Positions 44,965-53,846 are shown, counted from the stretch's first letter. The stretch: DNA of 64,000 bases from Pseudorhodoferax sp. Leaf265 (GCF_001422365.1 NZ_LMMT01000017.1:1-64000); one strand, 5' to 3'. The notes: generated from the letters alone by a model not told the origin. Numbers and translations: made by a program.

Positions 44965-46128
44965 ATGACCGCTACCTCCCCTGGACTGCCGCTGGCCGGC
45001 GTGCGCGTGCTCGACTTCTCGCGCGTGCTGGCCGGGCCGCTGTGCGCCCAGGTGCTCGGCGATTTCGGCGCCGACGTCGTCAAGATCGAGCATCCCCAGC
45101 GCGGCGACGACACGCGCGACTGGGGCATCCGCGTCGGCAAGACCGAGACCACCTACTTCAACAGCATGAACCGCAACAAGCGGTCCATCGCGCTGGACCT
45201 GGCCACGCCCGAGGGCCAGGACATGGCGCGCCAGCTGGTGGCCAAGGCCGATGTGCTGGTGCAGAACTTCAAGACCGGCGGCATGGAGAAGATGGGCCTG
45301 GGCTACGAGCAGCTGCGCGCCATCAACCCGCGCCTGGTCTATGTCTCGGTCACGGGCTACAACCGCGGCGGCCCCGAGGCCAAGCGCCCGGGCTACGACC
45401 TCGTGATCCAGGGCCAGGCCGGCATCATGGCCATGAATGGCGAAGAGGGCCAAGGCCCACTCAAGTTCGGCATCGCCGCGGTCGACCTCATGACCGGCAT
45501 GGCCAGCGCCCAGGCCGTGCTGGCCGCGCTCTACCAGCGCGAGAAGACCGGCACCGGCCGCCATGTGGAGATGGCGCTGTACGACTGCGGCCTCATGATC
45601 ACGGCCTACAGCGGCCTGGAGGCGCTGCACCTGGGCGAGGACCCGCCCAAGTACGGCAACGCGCACCCGTCCATCGTGCCCTACGGCGTGTTCGACGCGG
45701 CGGACGGCCCGGTCATCATCAGCGTGGGCAACAACGCGCAGTTCGAGCGCCTGTGCATCGACGCGCTGCAGCGCCCCGACCTGGCGGCCGACGAGCGCTT
45801 CAAGACCAACCTGGGCCGCGGCCAGAACCGCGCCGCGCTGCTGCCCGAGCTCTACAAGGAGATCGGCAGCCGCCCGCGCGACCAGCTCGTCGCCGCCATG
45901 ACCAAGGCCGGCATCCCCTGCGGCGAGGTGCTGGGCCTGCACCAGGCGCTGACCTCGCAGCGCACCCAGGAAGGCGGGCTGGTCACCGAGCATCCGCACC
46001 CCGTGGCCGGCACGACCCAGGTGCTGGCCCCGCCCTACCGCATCGACGGCGAGCGCCTGCCGGTGCGCCTTGCGCCGCCGCAGCTCGGTGCCGACCGCGA
46101 CACCGTGCTGCGCGACTGGCTCGGCTGA
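44965..46128 (+). CDS. CaiB/BaiF-type CoA-transferase
   Basis: A 387-residue family III CoA-transferase: GVRVLDFSRVLAGPLCAQVLGDFGADVVKIEHP at the CoA-binding N-terminus, then MNRNKRSIALDL and the catalytic-loop region GYDLVIQGQAGIM with Asp near residue 141. It activates the carboxylate by CoA exchange, likely the entry step for the acid degraded by this operon. GGAG precedes ATG 44965. Not a succinyl-CoA:3-ketoacid type. Confidence 0.92.
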   Translation: MTATSPGLPLAGVRVLDFSRVLAGPLCAQVLGDFGADVVKIEHPQRGDDTRDWGIRVGKTETTYFNSMNRNKRSIALDLATPEGQDMARQLVAKADVLVQNFKTGGMEKMGLGYEQLRAINPRLVYVSVTGYNRGGPEAKRPGYDLVIQGQAGIMAMNGEEGQGPLKFGIAAVDLMTGMASAQAVLAALYQREKTGTGRHVEMALYDCGLMITAYSGLEALHLGEDPPKYGNAHPSIVPYGVFDAADGPVIISVGNNAQFERLCIDALQRPDLAADERFKTNLGRGQNRAALLPELYKEIGSRPRDQLVAAMTKAGIPCGEVLGLHQALTSQRTQEGGLVTEHPHPVAGTTQVLAPPYRIDGERLPVRLAPPQLGADRDTVLRDWLG

Positions 46129-46160
46129 GCCGCCTCTTCTTCCTCGACCCATTGTTCTGC

Positions 46161-47156
46161 ATGACCGATCTGCAACGTCCCACCCTCACCCGCCGCAGCC
46201 TCACGGCCCTGGCCCTCGGCACCGCGCTGGCACCACTGGCCGGCCGGGCCCAGGGCTTCCCGAGCAAGCTCATCACTTTGTACGTGCCGTTCCCGCCCGG
46301 CGGGCCGACCGACACCGCCTCGCGCATCGTGGGCCAGAAGCTGGGCGAGATCCTCAAGCAGACCGTCATCGTGGAGAACCGGCCCGGCGCCTCGGGCTCC
46401 ATCGCCGCAACCGCCCTGGCGCGCATGCCGGCCGATGGCCACAGCCTCATGATGCTGGCCACGCCCACGCTGCTGGCGCCGCACCTGTACCCGGCCGTCA
46501 AGTTCGACATCAACAAGGACTTCACGGCCGTGGGGACGACCTACGACCTGCCCATCGTGGTGGTGGTCAACCCCACGCAGCTGCCCGACGTGCGCACGCT
46601 GCCGGAGCTGATCGCCAAGGCCAAGGCCAGCAAGCCGCCGCTGAACTACACGAGCTCGGGCCAGGGCAGCTTCGGCCACCTGACCATGGAGCTGCTCAAG
46701 ATCCAGGGCGGCTTCGACATGACGCACGTGCCCTACAAGGGCGGCGTGCCGGCCATCACCGACCTGCTGGGCGGCCAGGTGCCCGTGATGTACGCCGACA
46801 TGGTCGCTGCGCTGCCGCACATCCAGGCCGGCAAGCTGCGCGCCATCGCGGTCGGCTCGCCCCAGCGCGTGCCTTTCCTGCCCGACGTGAAGACGGTGGC
46901 CGAGCAGGGCTTCCCGGGCTTCTCGGCCGTGTCCTGGGGCGGCCTGCTGGCCCCGGCCGGCACGCCGGCGGCCGTGGTCAAGACGCTCAACGATGCGCTC
47001 AAGCAGGCACTGGCCGACCCCATGGTGCAGGACAAGCTCAAGACTGCCGGCACCTTCGCGGCGTGGCAGTCGCCGGCCGACACGGCCGCGCGCATCCGCA
47101 GCGACGACCAGCAGTGGGGCACGCTCATCAAAGAAAAAGGCATCGCCGGCAGTTGA
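46161..47156 (+). CDS. Bug-family tripartite tricarboxylate receptor
   Basis: A 331-residue periplasmic solute-binding protein. The signal (RRSLTALALGTALAPLAGRA, with a twin Arg) is probably cut after GRAQ. Core pattern: LYVPFPPGGPTDTASRIVGQKL, VENRPGASGSI, HVPYKGGVPAITDLLGGQV, LLAPAGTPAAVV. These proteins bind carboxylates. Only a minority work with TctAB membrane partners, and none are here. Last gene of the catabolic operon; it likely captures the substrate. A hairpin follows immediately. Confidence 0.92.
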   Translation: MTDLQRPTLTRRSLTALALGTALAPLAGRAQGFPSKLITLYVPFPPGGPTDTASRIVGQKLGEILKQTVIVENRPGASGSIAATALARMPADGHSLMMLATPTLLAPHLYPAVKFDINKDFTAVGTTYDLPIVVVVNPTQLPDVRTLPELIAKAKASKPPLNYTSSGQGSFGHLTMELLKIQGGFDMTHVPYKGGVPAITDLLGGQVPVMYADMVAALPHIQAGKLRAIAVGSPQRVPFLPDVKTVAEQGFPGFSAVSWGGLLAPAGTPAAVVKTLNDALKQALADPMVQDKLKTAGTFAAWQSPADTAARIRSDDQQWGTLIKEKGIAGS

Positions 47157-47163
47157 GCCGACG

Positions 47164-47182
47164 GCATGCGCTCAGCGCATGC
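47164..47182. terminator. Hairpin with minus-gene stop codon in its loop
   Basis: A perfect 8-bp stem GCATGCGC/GCGCATGC encloses the three bases TCA (47172-47174), which are the stop codon of the minus-strand gene. It sits between two convergent genes. No T-tract follows on either side, so it may act as a bidirectional transcript end or stabiliser rather than a full intrinsic terminator. Confidence 0.45.
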
Positions 47183-47576
47183 GGCGCAGCCGCTCGATCT
47201 CTGCCCGGCCCAGTGAGGTGATGTCGACGACGATGGCGCGGTCGCCTTCGCCGCGGCCGTCGTCGTAGGTCACGGCCGCCTCCACCATGCCCTGCTTGCG
47301 CAGCACGTCGACGAGGCGCACCGCGCTGCCTGACACCGGCAGCGGAAACAGCGCCTGGGCGAGGCCGACCAGGTAGTCGCTGTCGGATGGTTCGCGCGCG
47401 GCGGCAGGCTTCCCGTCGGCCTCCGCCAGCCGGGCGCACACCCAGGCACTGCCGCCCCGCGCGCGCAGCTGCTCCGCCTCGGCCTGCGAGAGTTCCAGCT
47501 GCACGGCCACCATCTTTTCCGGCTGTGGCGGCACAGCGACCGGCGTGGCAGCTCGGACATCGACATTCGGTTCCAT
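47172..47576 (-). CDS. Hypothetical protein (134 aa)
   Basis: I do not recognise this family. The product is soluble and acidic-to-neutral. A Pro/Val-rich N-terminal 25 residues is followed by a helical region (VQLELSQAEAEQLRARGG) and WVCARLAEAD. An alpha/beta C-terminal half reads VRLVDVLRKQGMVEAAVTYDDGRGEGDRAIVVDITSLGRAEIERLRRMR. Start ATG 47576 is preferred to one 25 codons upstream because the extension reads non-coding. Stop lies in a hairpin loop. Confidence 0.6.
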   Translation of the reverse strand: MEPNVDVRAATPVAVPPQPEKMVAVQLELSQAEAEQLRARGGSAWVCARLAEADGKPAAAREPSDSDYLVGLAQALFPLPVSGSAVRLVDVLRKQGMVEAAVTYDDGRGEGDRAIVVDITSLGRAEIERLRRMR

Positions 47577-47666
47577 GGGCTTCTCCGTGGTGTGCGTGGT
47601 CGGCCCGGCGGGCCATTTCAGCGCCAGGTTAGTGGACGCGTACACCGGCACGGCGGCTGCGGGGCG

Positions 47667-47951
47667 TCACCGCCGCGGGCCGTCAGCGGCCATGCCGTGC
47701 GCAGGTGGCAGGCCCAGACGGATCGGGCCACCCAGCGCCGTCGCGTCCACCGGCACACCGCCGCGCGTCACGTGCAGCCGCCCCGCTTGCACCAGCTGCT
47801 GTGCCACCCCACGCACCTGCGGCATCAGGCCGCGCCAGCGCGCGCCCTCCGGCTCCAGCGTGCGCGCCACCTCGGACGGGCACACCGTGGCACCGGGCCT
47901 GCGGGCGGCCAGCAGATCGAAGATGCAGCGCTCGACCGCGGCGTCCGTCAT
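47667..47951 (-). CDS. DUF3253 protein
   Basis: A 94-residue protein with the DUF3253 layout: CIFDLLAARRPGATVCPSEVARTLEP, WRGLMPQVRGVAQQLVQAGRLHVTRGG, ending GPIRLGL. The fold is a winged helix; the function is unknown. The start overlaps the stop of the DUF72 gene by 4 bases, so it is last in a three-gene overlapping run (glycosylase, DUF72, DUF3253). Confidence 0.75.
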   Translation of the reverse strand: MTDAAVERCIFDLLAARRPGATVCPSEVARTLEPEGARWRGLMPQVRGVAQQLVQAGRLHVTRGGVPVDATALGGPIRLGLPPAHGMAADGPRR

Positions 47952-48706
47952 GGCCCGCCCGCCAAGGCCTGCAGGCGCAGCGCATCGGACGCCGCAGCGC
48001 CCGATGCCGTGTTGTCGAAGATGCACCAGCGCTCGGCGCCGGCCGGCCAGTGCGCCAGTTCGGCCGCACGGGCCTGCAGCCAGTCGTCGCCATAGGCCGA
48101 CCAGTAGGTGTGCGGCGATCCGTGCCAGCGGTGGTACAGCACGGCGCCCGCGCCGTCACCCGCCGGCCCCAGCCAGCCGCCGGGCACGGCAGCCGCTGGC
48201 CAGCGCGCCGGATCGGCCGCGACACGGCCAACGCGCCAACGCACCAGCGCGCGGTCGGCCGTGGCCTCGAACCAGCTCGCGTGGCGCGGCTCGCAGACCA
48301 CCGCGCCGTCGAACAGGCGCGCCAGCAGGCGGAAGAACGTGCCCACAGGCCGGGCCTCGAAGGCCAGCGAGGGCGGCAGCTGGACCAGCAGCACGCCCAG
48401 CCGGTCGCCCAGGCCTGCCACCTCGGCGAGGAAGCGTTCCAGCGGCGCCCGCGCGGCACGCAGCCGCCCTTCGTGCGTGATGGCGCGCGGCAGCTTCACG
48501 GCGAAGCGAAAGCCCGGCGGCGTCTGCGCGGCCCAGCGCGCATAGACCTCGGGCCGGTGGCTGCGGTAGAACGAAGTGTTGATCTCCGCGCAGCCGAGCA
48601 CCCGGGCGTAGCGCGCCAGGTGGCTGCCTTCGCCGGCGAAGCGCTCGGCCACCGCGCGCGGAACACTCCAGCCCGCCGTGCCGATGCGCAGCGTCTGCGG
48701 GTTCAT
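47948..48706 (-). CDS. DUF72 family protein
   Basis: A 252-residue TIM-barrel protein of the DUF72/YecE group: [20 protein letters not shown] at the start, [41 protein letters not shown], then [12 protein letters not shown] and a C-terminal [17 protein letters not shown]. The biochemical activity is unknown. ATG 48706 overlaps the glycosylase stop. Co-translation with a DNA-repair glycosylase is suggestive of a repair or stress link. Confidence 0.88.
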   Translation of the reverse strand: MNPQTLRIGTAGWSVPRAVAERFAGEGSHLARYARVLGCAEINTSFYRSHRPEVYARWAAQTPPGFRFAVKLPRAITHEGRLRAARAPLERFLAEVAGLGDRLGVLLVQLPPSLAFEARPVGTFFRLLARLFDGAVVCEPRHASWFEATADRALVRWRVGRVAADPARWPAAAVPGGWLGPAGDGAGAVLYHRWHGSPHTYWSAYGDDWLQARAAELAHWPAGAERWCIFDNTASGAAASDALRLQALAGGP

Positions 48707-49266
48707 GGGAAGCGCCGGCTCACGAAGCACGAGCCCTGCAGCCCGAAGCGCCACGGCATCTCCTGCGCCTTGGAGATGCCGATGCGCGGGCCGACGATCA
48801 CCTCCACCGGCTGCGGCGCGGACCGCAGTGCGAAGGGCGCCCGGTCCAGCGGCAGGCCGTCGTGCGCGCGCGTGATGCCCAGCGCCTGCCCCACACGGCC
48901 AGGGCCGGCGCACAGCAGCAAGTCGGCGACCGGTCCGCGGCGCGCACGCATGCGCTCCTGGCCGTGCGTGGGTTCGATCGCGCGGACCAGCACCCCGGCG
49001 CCATGGCCGGCCTCGCGGCAGACCAGGTTGAGGCACCAGTGGATGCCGTAGGAGCGGTACACGTAGGCATGGCCGGGCGGGCCGAACATGCTGGCGTTGC
49101 GCGGATCGGGTCCGCGGTGGCTGTGCGAGGCCGGATCCTCGGCGTCGTAGGCCTCGGTCTCCACGATGCGGCCGCCGACACCGTCGACGAGCAGCACCGC
49201 GCCGATCAGGGCGCGGGCGAGGTCGACGGACGAGCCCTGGAAATCGAGCGCGGCAGCGGCTGGCAT
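48703..49266 (-). CDS. DNA-3-methyladenine glycosylase (AAG/MPG family)
   Basis: A 187-residue alkyladenine DNA glycosylase that removes alkylated purines. Conserved segments: [52 protein letters not shown], with the catalytic Glu in ETEAY near residue 37 and the intercalating Tyr in YVYRSYG. Near the end lie [12 protein letters not shown] and [17 protein letters not shown]. Full length. First of the three overlapping minus-strand genes. Confidence 0.93.
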   Translation of the reverse strand: MPAAAALDFQGSSVDLARALIGAVLLVDGVGGRIVETEAYDAEDPASHSHRGPDPRNASMFGPPGHAYVYRSYGIHWCLNLVCREAGHGAGVLVRAIEPTHGQERMRARRGPVADLLLCAGPGRVGQALGITRAHDGLPLDRAPFALRSAPQPVEVIVGPRIGISKAQEMPWRFGLQGSCFVSRRFP

Positions 49267-49351
49267 GGCCGCATGCTAAGCACGGTCCAACGGCGCGCGC
49301 GTCAGCCACCGCCGTGCACGCGCGTCGCCGCGCGTGCTGCGCGTTGGTGCC

Positions 49352-50335
49352 CTACTCGGCCTTGATGTTGTTGTCCTTGACCACCTTGGCCCAGCGCACG
49401 GTCTCCACCTGCATCCACTCGGCCATCTGCTGGCGGCTCATGTCCGAAGGCTCGGAACCGAGCTCGGCCAGGCGCTTGGCCACGTCGGGCCGCGCCACGA
49501 TCTGCTGGACCGTGGCCTGCAGCTTGTCCAGCACCGCGGGCGGCGTGCCGGCCGGCGCCAGCAGGCCCTGCCAGGAGCCGGTCACGAAGTCCGGAATCTG
49601 CGAGGCCACCGTGGGCACGCCCGGCGTGGCCGCGAAGGGCTTGGCGCTCGTCACCGCGATGGCCTTGATCTTGCCGCCCTGCACCAGCGGGTTGGTCGCC
49701 AGCACGCTGGCCATGGCGCTGTCGATCTGCCCGCCGGCCAGGTCCGCCAGCGCCTGGGCGCCGCCCTTGTAGCCGATCACGTTGAACTCGAAGCCCTTGT
49801 TCTGCGCCAGCAGGATGCCGGCCAGCTGGCTGATGGACGCCAGCGGCGTGCCGAAGCTGATCGGCTTGCCCGACTTCTTGGCGTAGGCGGCCAGCTCGTC
49901 GATGTTCTTGACCGGCAGGTCCTGGCGCACCACCAGCAGGTGCGGCGAATAGGCCGGCATGGTGACGGGCGTCAGCTCCTTGAGCGGGTTGTAGTTGAGC
50001 TGGGCCACGCTGGGGCCGATGGTGGCGTTGCTCATGTCCATCAGCAGCAGCGTGTAGCCGTCGGGCGCGGACTTGGCCACGAAGGACGCGCCGATGTGGC
50101 CGTTGCCGCCGGCCTTGTTCTCCACGATGACGGGCTGCTTGAGCGTCTCGCCGAGTTCCTTGGCGAGCAGGCGGCCCAGCACGTCCGAGGTGCCGCCCGC
50201 GGGGTTGGGCACGATGATGCGGATCATCTTGTTCGGATAGTCCTGCGCGTGGCCGGGCCATGCGGCGCAGGCCAGCAGGGCCGTGGCGGCGATGCCGAGT
50301 GCGCGGCGGGAAAGGGTGAGGGTCTTGGATGCCAT
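49352..50335 (-). CDS. Bug-family solute receptor
   Basis: A 327-residue periplasmic Bug/TctC-type binding protein. Signal peptide with RRALGIAATALLACAAWPGHAQ; core IRIIVPNPAGGTSDVLGRLLAKEL, VENKAGGNGHIGASFVAKSAPDGYTLLL, VIGYKGGAQALADLAGGQIDSAMAS, LLAPAGTPPAVL. It lies downstream of a D-2-hydroxyacid dehydrogenase and an enolase-superfamily enzyme, so the ligand is plausibly a sugar acid or hydroxy acid. Confidence 0.92.
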   Translation of the reverse strand: MASKTLTLSRRALGIAATALLACAAWPGHAQDYPNKMIRIIVPNPAGGTSDVLGRLLAKELGETLKQPVIVENKAGGNGHIGASFVAKSAPDGYTLLLMDMSNATIGPSVAQLNYNPLKELTPVTMPAYSPHLLVVRQDLPVKNIDELAAYAKKSGKPISFGTPLASISQLAGILLAQNKGFEFNVIGYKGGAQALADLAGGQIDSAMASVLATNPLVQGGKIKAIAVTSAKPFAATPGVPTVASQIPDFVTGSWQGLLAPAGTPPAVLDKLQATVQQIVARPDVAKRLAELGSEPSDMSRQQMAEWMQVETVRWAKVVKDNNIKAE

Positions 50336-50363
50336 GCTTGTCTCCGGTGGTGGGTGTGGTGTC

Positions 50364-51317
50364 TCAGGTGGCGGGGTGGATCACGTTGCGCAGCGGCTGC
50401 CCTTGTTCCAGCCGCGCGATGTTGTCGGCCATGAAGCCGTAGCGCCGCGCCAGCAGCGCCGGCGTGATGGCCGAGATGTGCGGCGTCGCGCGCACGTTGG
50501 GCAGCGCCTGGATCGGGTGGCGCGAGGGCGCGACGGGCGGCTGGCCCTTCTTGGGGTACTGGTACCAGACATCAAGTGCGGCGCGCCCCAGACGCTGGGT
50601 CTTCAAGGCCTCGTACAGCGCTGTTTCATCGACGACCTCGGCGCGCGCCACGTTGACGAGCAGCGCGCCGGCCGGCAGCAGCGCCAACTGCTGTGCGCCG
50701 ACCAGGCCGCGCGTGCCCTCGTCCAGGGGGCAGGCCAGCACCAGCACGTCGGCGCGCGGCAGCACGCCGTCGAGCGCGGCGACGGCCACGCTTTCGTCCG
50801 CAAGGTCGTGCGGCCGGCCGCTGCGCGTGACGGCGAGCACCTGCATGCCGAAGGCGCGCGCGCGGCGCGCGATCTCCTGGCCGATGTGGCCGAAGCCGAC
50901 GATGACCACGGTCCGCCCCGCCGCCTCGCCATGCTGCGGCCGTGCGGCGTAGACCTCGGCAAAGGCCTCGGCATCGAGCCGCGCCGGGTACTGCCAGAGC
51001 TGCAGGCAGTGCTCCAGGATGGCGTGCAGCGTGAACTCGGCAATCGGCACCTCGTGGCCGTGCACGTTGCAGACCGTGGTGCCGGCCGGCAGCGCGGGCA
51101 GCGCGACCTGCTCGGCGCCGGCGCCCGGCACATGCACGAGGCGGCAACGCAGGCGCACGGCGGCGTCGGCATCGATGGCGTTGGCGATGACCACGTCGGC
51201 CGCGATCTCGCCCTGGGCGGGGAAGGCATCGAGCGCCTGCACCGCGTGCGCGGCGCCCAGCAGCGCGCGCAGGCGCGGCGCGTTGGGGGCATGGAGTCCG
51301 ACGATCTTGATCAGCAT
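50364..51317 (-). CDS. D-isomer-specific 2-hydroxyacid dehydrogenase
   Basis: A 317-residue NAD(P)-dependent dehydrogenase. Rossmann motif VVIVGFGHIGQEIARRARAFG near residue 145, catalytic Arg in VARAEVVDE near 235, Glu and His in the C-terminal TPHISAIT near 287. It interconverts 2-oxo and 2-hydroxy acids. The mid-segment KKGQPPVAPSRHP resembles the hydroxypyruvate/glyoxylate reductase branch. Second of three co-oriented genes; ATG 51317 has weak upstream pairing. Confidence 0.9.
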   Translation of the reverse strand: MLIKIVGLHAPNAPRLRALLGAAHAVQALDAFPAQGEIAADVVIANAIDADAAVRLRCRLVHVPGAGAEQVALPALPAGTTVCNVHGHEVPIAEFTLHAILEHCLQLWQYPARLDAEAFAEVYAARPQHGEAAGRTVVIVGFGHIGQEIARRARAFGMQVLAVTRSGRPHDLADESVAVAALDGVLPRADVLVLACPLDEGTRGLVGAQQLALLPAGALLVNVARAEVVDETALYEALKTQRLGRAALDVWYQYPKKGQPPVAPSRHPIQALPNVRATPHISAITPALLARRYGFMADNIARLEQGQPLRNVIHPAT

Positions 51318-51336
51318 GGGTGTCTCGTATGAAGGC

Positions 51337-52533
51337 TCAGCGGCTCTCGCGCACGATGAGGCCGGCCTGTTGCTTGAAGGCGTCCTGCAGCCGCGTGCCC
51401 AGGCCGGCCGCGGCCGGCGGCTGGGCCAGGCCATCCTCGATCACGGGCAGGCCGGTCACGATGTCGCGGTACCAGGTGGCCAGCGTGGCGCGCACCACCT
51501 CCTGGTAGATGGCGGTGGGCGCGTGCAGCGCCATGTGCAGGCCGGCCATCAGCGTCACGGGGCCGGTGCAGTCGTGCGGCGCGAGCGGCCGGTTGTAGGC
51601 CTGGGCCAGCGCCGCGATCTTGCGGCCTTCGGTGATGCCGCCGCACCAAGAGAGGTCCAGCATGACCACGTCGAGCGCGTCGCCGGCCAGCAGGTCGCGG
51701 AAGGGCCGCAGGCCGCCCAGCGTCTCGCTGCCGCAGATCGGCACGCGCGTGCGCCGGCGCAGGTCGGCCAGGCCCGCCACGTCGTCCATCTTGCCCAGCG
51801 GATCCTCGACCCAGAACACGTCGTACTCCTCCAGCGCCTGGCAGATGCGCAGCGCCGCGTGACCGCCGAACAGGCTGTGCAGCTCGCACATGACCTCGAT
51901 CTGGTTGCCCACGGCCTCGCGGATCTGGCGGAAGGGCCGCAGGCCCTTCTCGAGGTCCGCCAGCGTGATCAGGTTGCCGCCGCTGGAAGGCACGTAGATG
52001 TCGAAGGGCCAGATCTTCATGGCCTTGTAGCCCTCGGCGAGCAGGCTCTTGGCCAGCGCCCCGGCATCGCGCATGAACGCGACCTGGTCGTCGTAGGGGC
52101 CGGCGGCCTCGTCGCCTGCGCCAATGTCGCGGCGCTTGCCCGTGGTGTTGTAGGCGTAGCCCGCGCAGGTGTTGTAGACCGGCACGCTGGCACGCGCACC
52201 GCCGCCCAGGGCCTGGTACACGGGCACGCCCTGGCGCTGGCCGGCCAGGTCCCACAGCGCGATGTCGACCGCGCTGGCCGCGCGCACTTCGGTGCCCGAG
52301 CTGTTGTAGCCCACGTAGGGCGTGAGCAGGTGGCGCGAGATGCCTTCGATGTGGCGCGCGTCGCGGCCCAGCAGGAAGGGTGCGAGCTCTTCGTGCAGGC
52401 AGGTTTCGACGGTGGCGGCGCCGCGGAAGGTCTCGCCCAGGCCGACGAGGCCGTCGCTGGTCTCCAGTTCCAGCCAGATCAGGCTGGGGCGTTCGGGCAG
52501 GCGGTAGGTGCGCAGGGCACGGATGGTGGTCAT
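51337..52533 (-). CDS. Enolase-superfamily enzyme (mandelate racemase/MLE group)
   Basis: A 398-residue TIM-barrel enzyme. Catalytic residues are visible in order: Lys in YKAMKIWPFD (a KxxK/KxK-type base), metal ligand Glu in EVMCELHSLFGG, Glu in FWVEDPLG, Glu in CGSETLGG, and a D/H pair (VVMLDLSWCGG and LAPHDCTGP). This layout is of an acid-sugar dehydratase or racemase. First gene of the minus run with the dehydrogenase and Bug receptor, divergent from a GntR regulator. Confidence 0.9.
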   Translation of the reverse strand: MTTIRALRTYRLPERPSLIWLELETSDGLVGLGETFRGAATVETCLHEELAPFLLGRDARHIEGISRHLLTPYVGYNSSGTEVRAASAVDIALWDLAGQRQGVPVYQALGGGARASVPVYNTCAGYAYNTTGKRRDIGAGDEAAGPYDDQVAFMRDAGALAKSLLAEGYKAMKIWPFDIYVPSSGGNLITLADLEKGLRPFRQIREAVGNQIEVMCELHSLFGGHAALRICQALEEYDVFWVEDPLGKMDDVAGLADLRRRTRVPICGSETLGGLRPFRDLLAGDALDVVMLDLSWCGGITEGRKIAALAQAYNRPLAPHDCTGPVTLMAGLHMALHAPTAIYQEVVRATLATWYRDIVTGLPVIEDGLAQPPAAAGLGTRLQDAFKQQAGLIVRESR

Positions 52534-52683
52534 GGGGTTCCGTCAGCGGTGATCGTGCGGCTGTCGACGGACGTCTGCCAGCGTGTGGATTCCTTGGCCT
52601 GCAAGGACGTGGCGTCGGCCGGCGTGTTGTTCCGCGGATGCGCATCGTCGGTGCGCGCGACACGACATGTCAATTTGAGCCGC

Positions 52684-52721
52684 GAGTTGTCAGACAAGTT
52701 GCTATAGTGCGCTGACAACTC
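52684..52721. promoter_or_regulatory. Inverted-repeat operator of GntR regulator
   Basis: A perfect 10-bp inverted repeat GAGTTGTCAG/CTGACAACTC (52684-52693 and 52712-52721) with an 18-base spacer contains a nested 11-base palindrome TTGTC-A-GACAA (52687-52697), the kind of core GntR/FadR dimers bind. A TATAGT element (52703-52708) sits between the arms. It is 17 bases before the regulator start. Confidence 0.75.
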
Positions 52722-52737
52722 CTGCGCAAGCCCCGCC

Positions 52738-53424
52738 GTGCCTGCCCCCCTGCTGACCGACACCGTCTACAACCACGTGCTGGCGCTGATCCGCCACGAC
52801 AAGCTGGCCGCTGGCGACCGGCTGCCCGGAGAGCATGCGCTGGCCGAGCGCTTCGGCGTGTCGCGGCCCGTGGTGCGCCAGGCTCTGGCCCGCTTGCGTG
52901 CCGAGGGCCGAGTGACGGCCGCGCACGGCGCGGGCCACTTCGTTGGCGAGGAGCCCGCGCTCAAGAGCATCGACTACGGGCCGATCCAGGGCATCCCCGA
53001 CGTGCGCAGCTTTCTGGAGTTCCGCTGCATTCTCGAAGGCGAGAGCGCTGCGCTTGCGGCGCAAAGTCGCGACGCACGGCGGCGCGCGGCCGTCACGGCG
53101 CGGCGCAAGGCCATGGAGGCCGCCACGCAGCGCGGCGAGCCCGGCATCGAAGAGGACATTGCCTTCCACGCCGCCATCGCCAGGGCCAGCGAGAACCGCT
53201 ACCTGGTCATGACCATCGCCGCACTCATGGCGCACACGCGCGTGGCAATCCGCCTCGTGCGTGAGCTGTCGCCGCAGCCCATGATCCACCGCTGGCGCGA
53301 CGTGCGCGCCGAGCACCTGCGCATCGACGAAGCCATTGCGGCGCGCGATGCAGTGGCCGCGCGCGAAGCCATGACGCAGCACCTGCGCAGCGGCATCGCG
53401 CGGCTGTTCCCGCGGCAGGGCTGA
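52738..53424 (+). CDS. GntR/FCD-family transcriptional regulator
   Basis: A 228-residue regulator: N-terminal winged helix (LAERFGVSRPVVRQALARLRAEGRVTAAHGAGHFV) and a C-terminal FCD ligand-binding domain of six helices with FLEFRCILEGESAALAA, DIAFHAAIARASENRYL and EHLRIDEAI, which contains the metal-binding Asp/His positions. It probably represses the divergent enolase-superfamily operon until a hydroxy or sugar acid is present. GTG start at 52738. Confidence 0.92.
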   Translation: MPAPLLTDTVYNHVLALIRHDKLAAGDRLPGEHALAERFGVSRPVVRQALARLRAEGRVTAAHGAGHFVGEEPALKSIDYGPIQGIPDVRSFLEFRCILEGESAALAAQSRDARRRAAVTARRKAMEAATQRGEPGIEEDIAFHAAIARASENRYLVMTIAALMAHTRVAIRLVRELSPQPMIHRWRDVRAEHLRIDEAIAARDAVAAREAMTQHLRSGIARLFPRQG

Positions 53425-53462
53425 AGGCGCACGCCTGGCTCAGCCAGCGCGGCAGCAGCGGC

Positions 53463-53846
53463 TCACGGCGCCCCGATGCCGTCCGGATCGGGATCAGATG
53501 CCAAGGGTCCGGACGTGCGCCAGTCCCGCGCCTGCGCAGCCCTGGCCCGGTGGGCCGGCTCTGCCGGGCGGGCCGGCGCGGCCCCGGCCCAGCGGCGCAG
53601 GCCATCGCGGCCGGACGCGGCGCGGAACAGCAAGGCCCCGGCCAGCATGGCGTGCAGCACGGCACCCAGCCGGCTCTGCGCACGCAGGGCGCACAGTGCG
53701 AACGCCCCGGCGCCGAGCAGCGTGGCCGCATGTTCCTGCGGTGCGCTGTCGCGCGCATCGTCGTAGTCGATGATGTCGCGCACCTGCTGCTTCAGGCCCG
53801 ATGCCTGGCCGGTGCGGTGGTCGAGTTGGTCGAAGGTGTCGTGCAT
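53463..53846 (-). CDS. Small membrane protein, DUF2892/YgaP-like
   Basis: A 127-residue protein. The charged N-terminus (MHDTFDQLDHRTGQASGLKQQVRDIIDYDDARD) precedes two short hydrophobic spans (TLLGAGAFALCALRA and GAVLHAMLAGALLFRAASG). The double span with GALLFRAASG resembles the DUF2892 inner-membrane motif. An Ala/Pro/Arg-rich tail follows. The much longer open frame upstream on this strand is an antisense shadow of the next gene. GGAG-type pairing (TTGGAGATCAACC) precedes ATG 53846. Confidence 0.5.
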   Translation of the reverse strand: MHDTFDQLDHRTGQASGLKQQVRDIIDYDDARDSAPQEHAATLLGAGAFALCALRAQSRLGAVLHAMLAGALLFRAASGRDGLRRWAGAAPARPAEPAHRARAAQARDWRTSGPLASDPDPDGIGAP

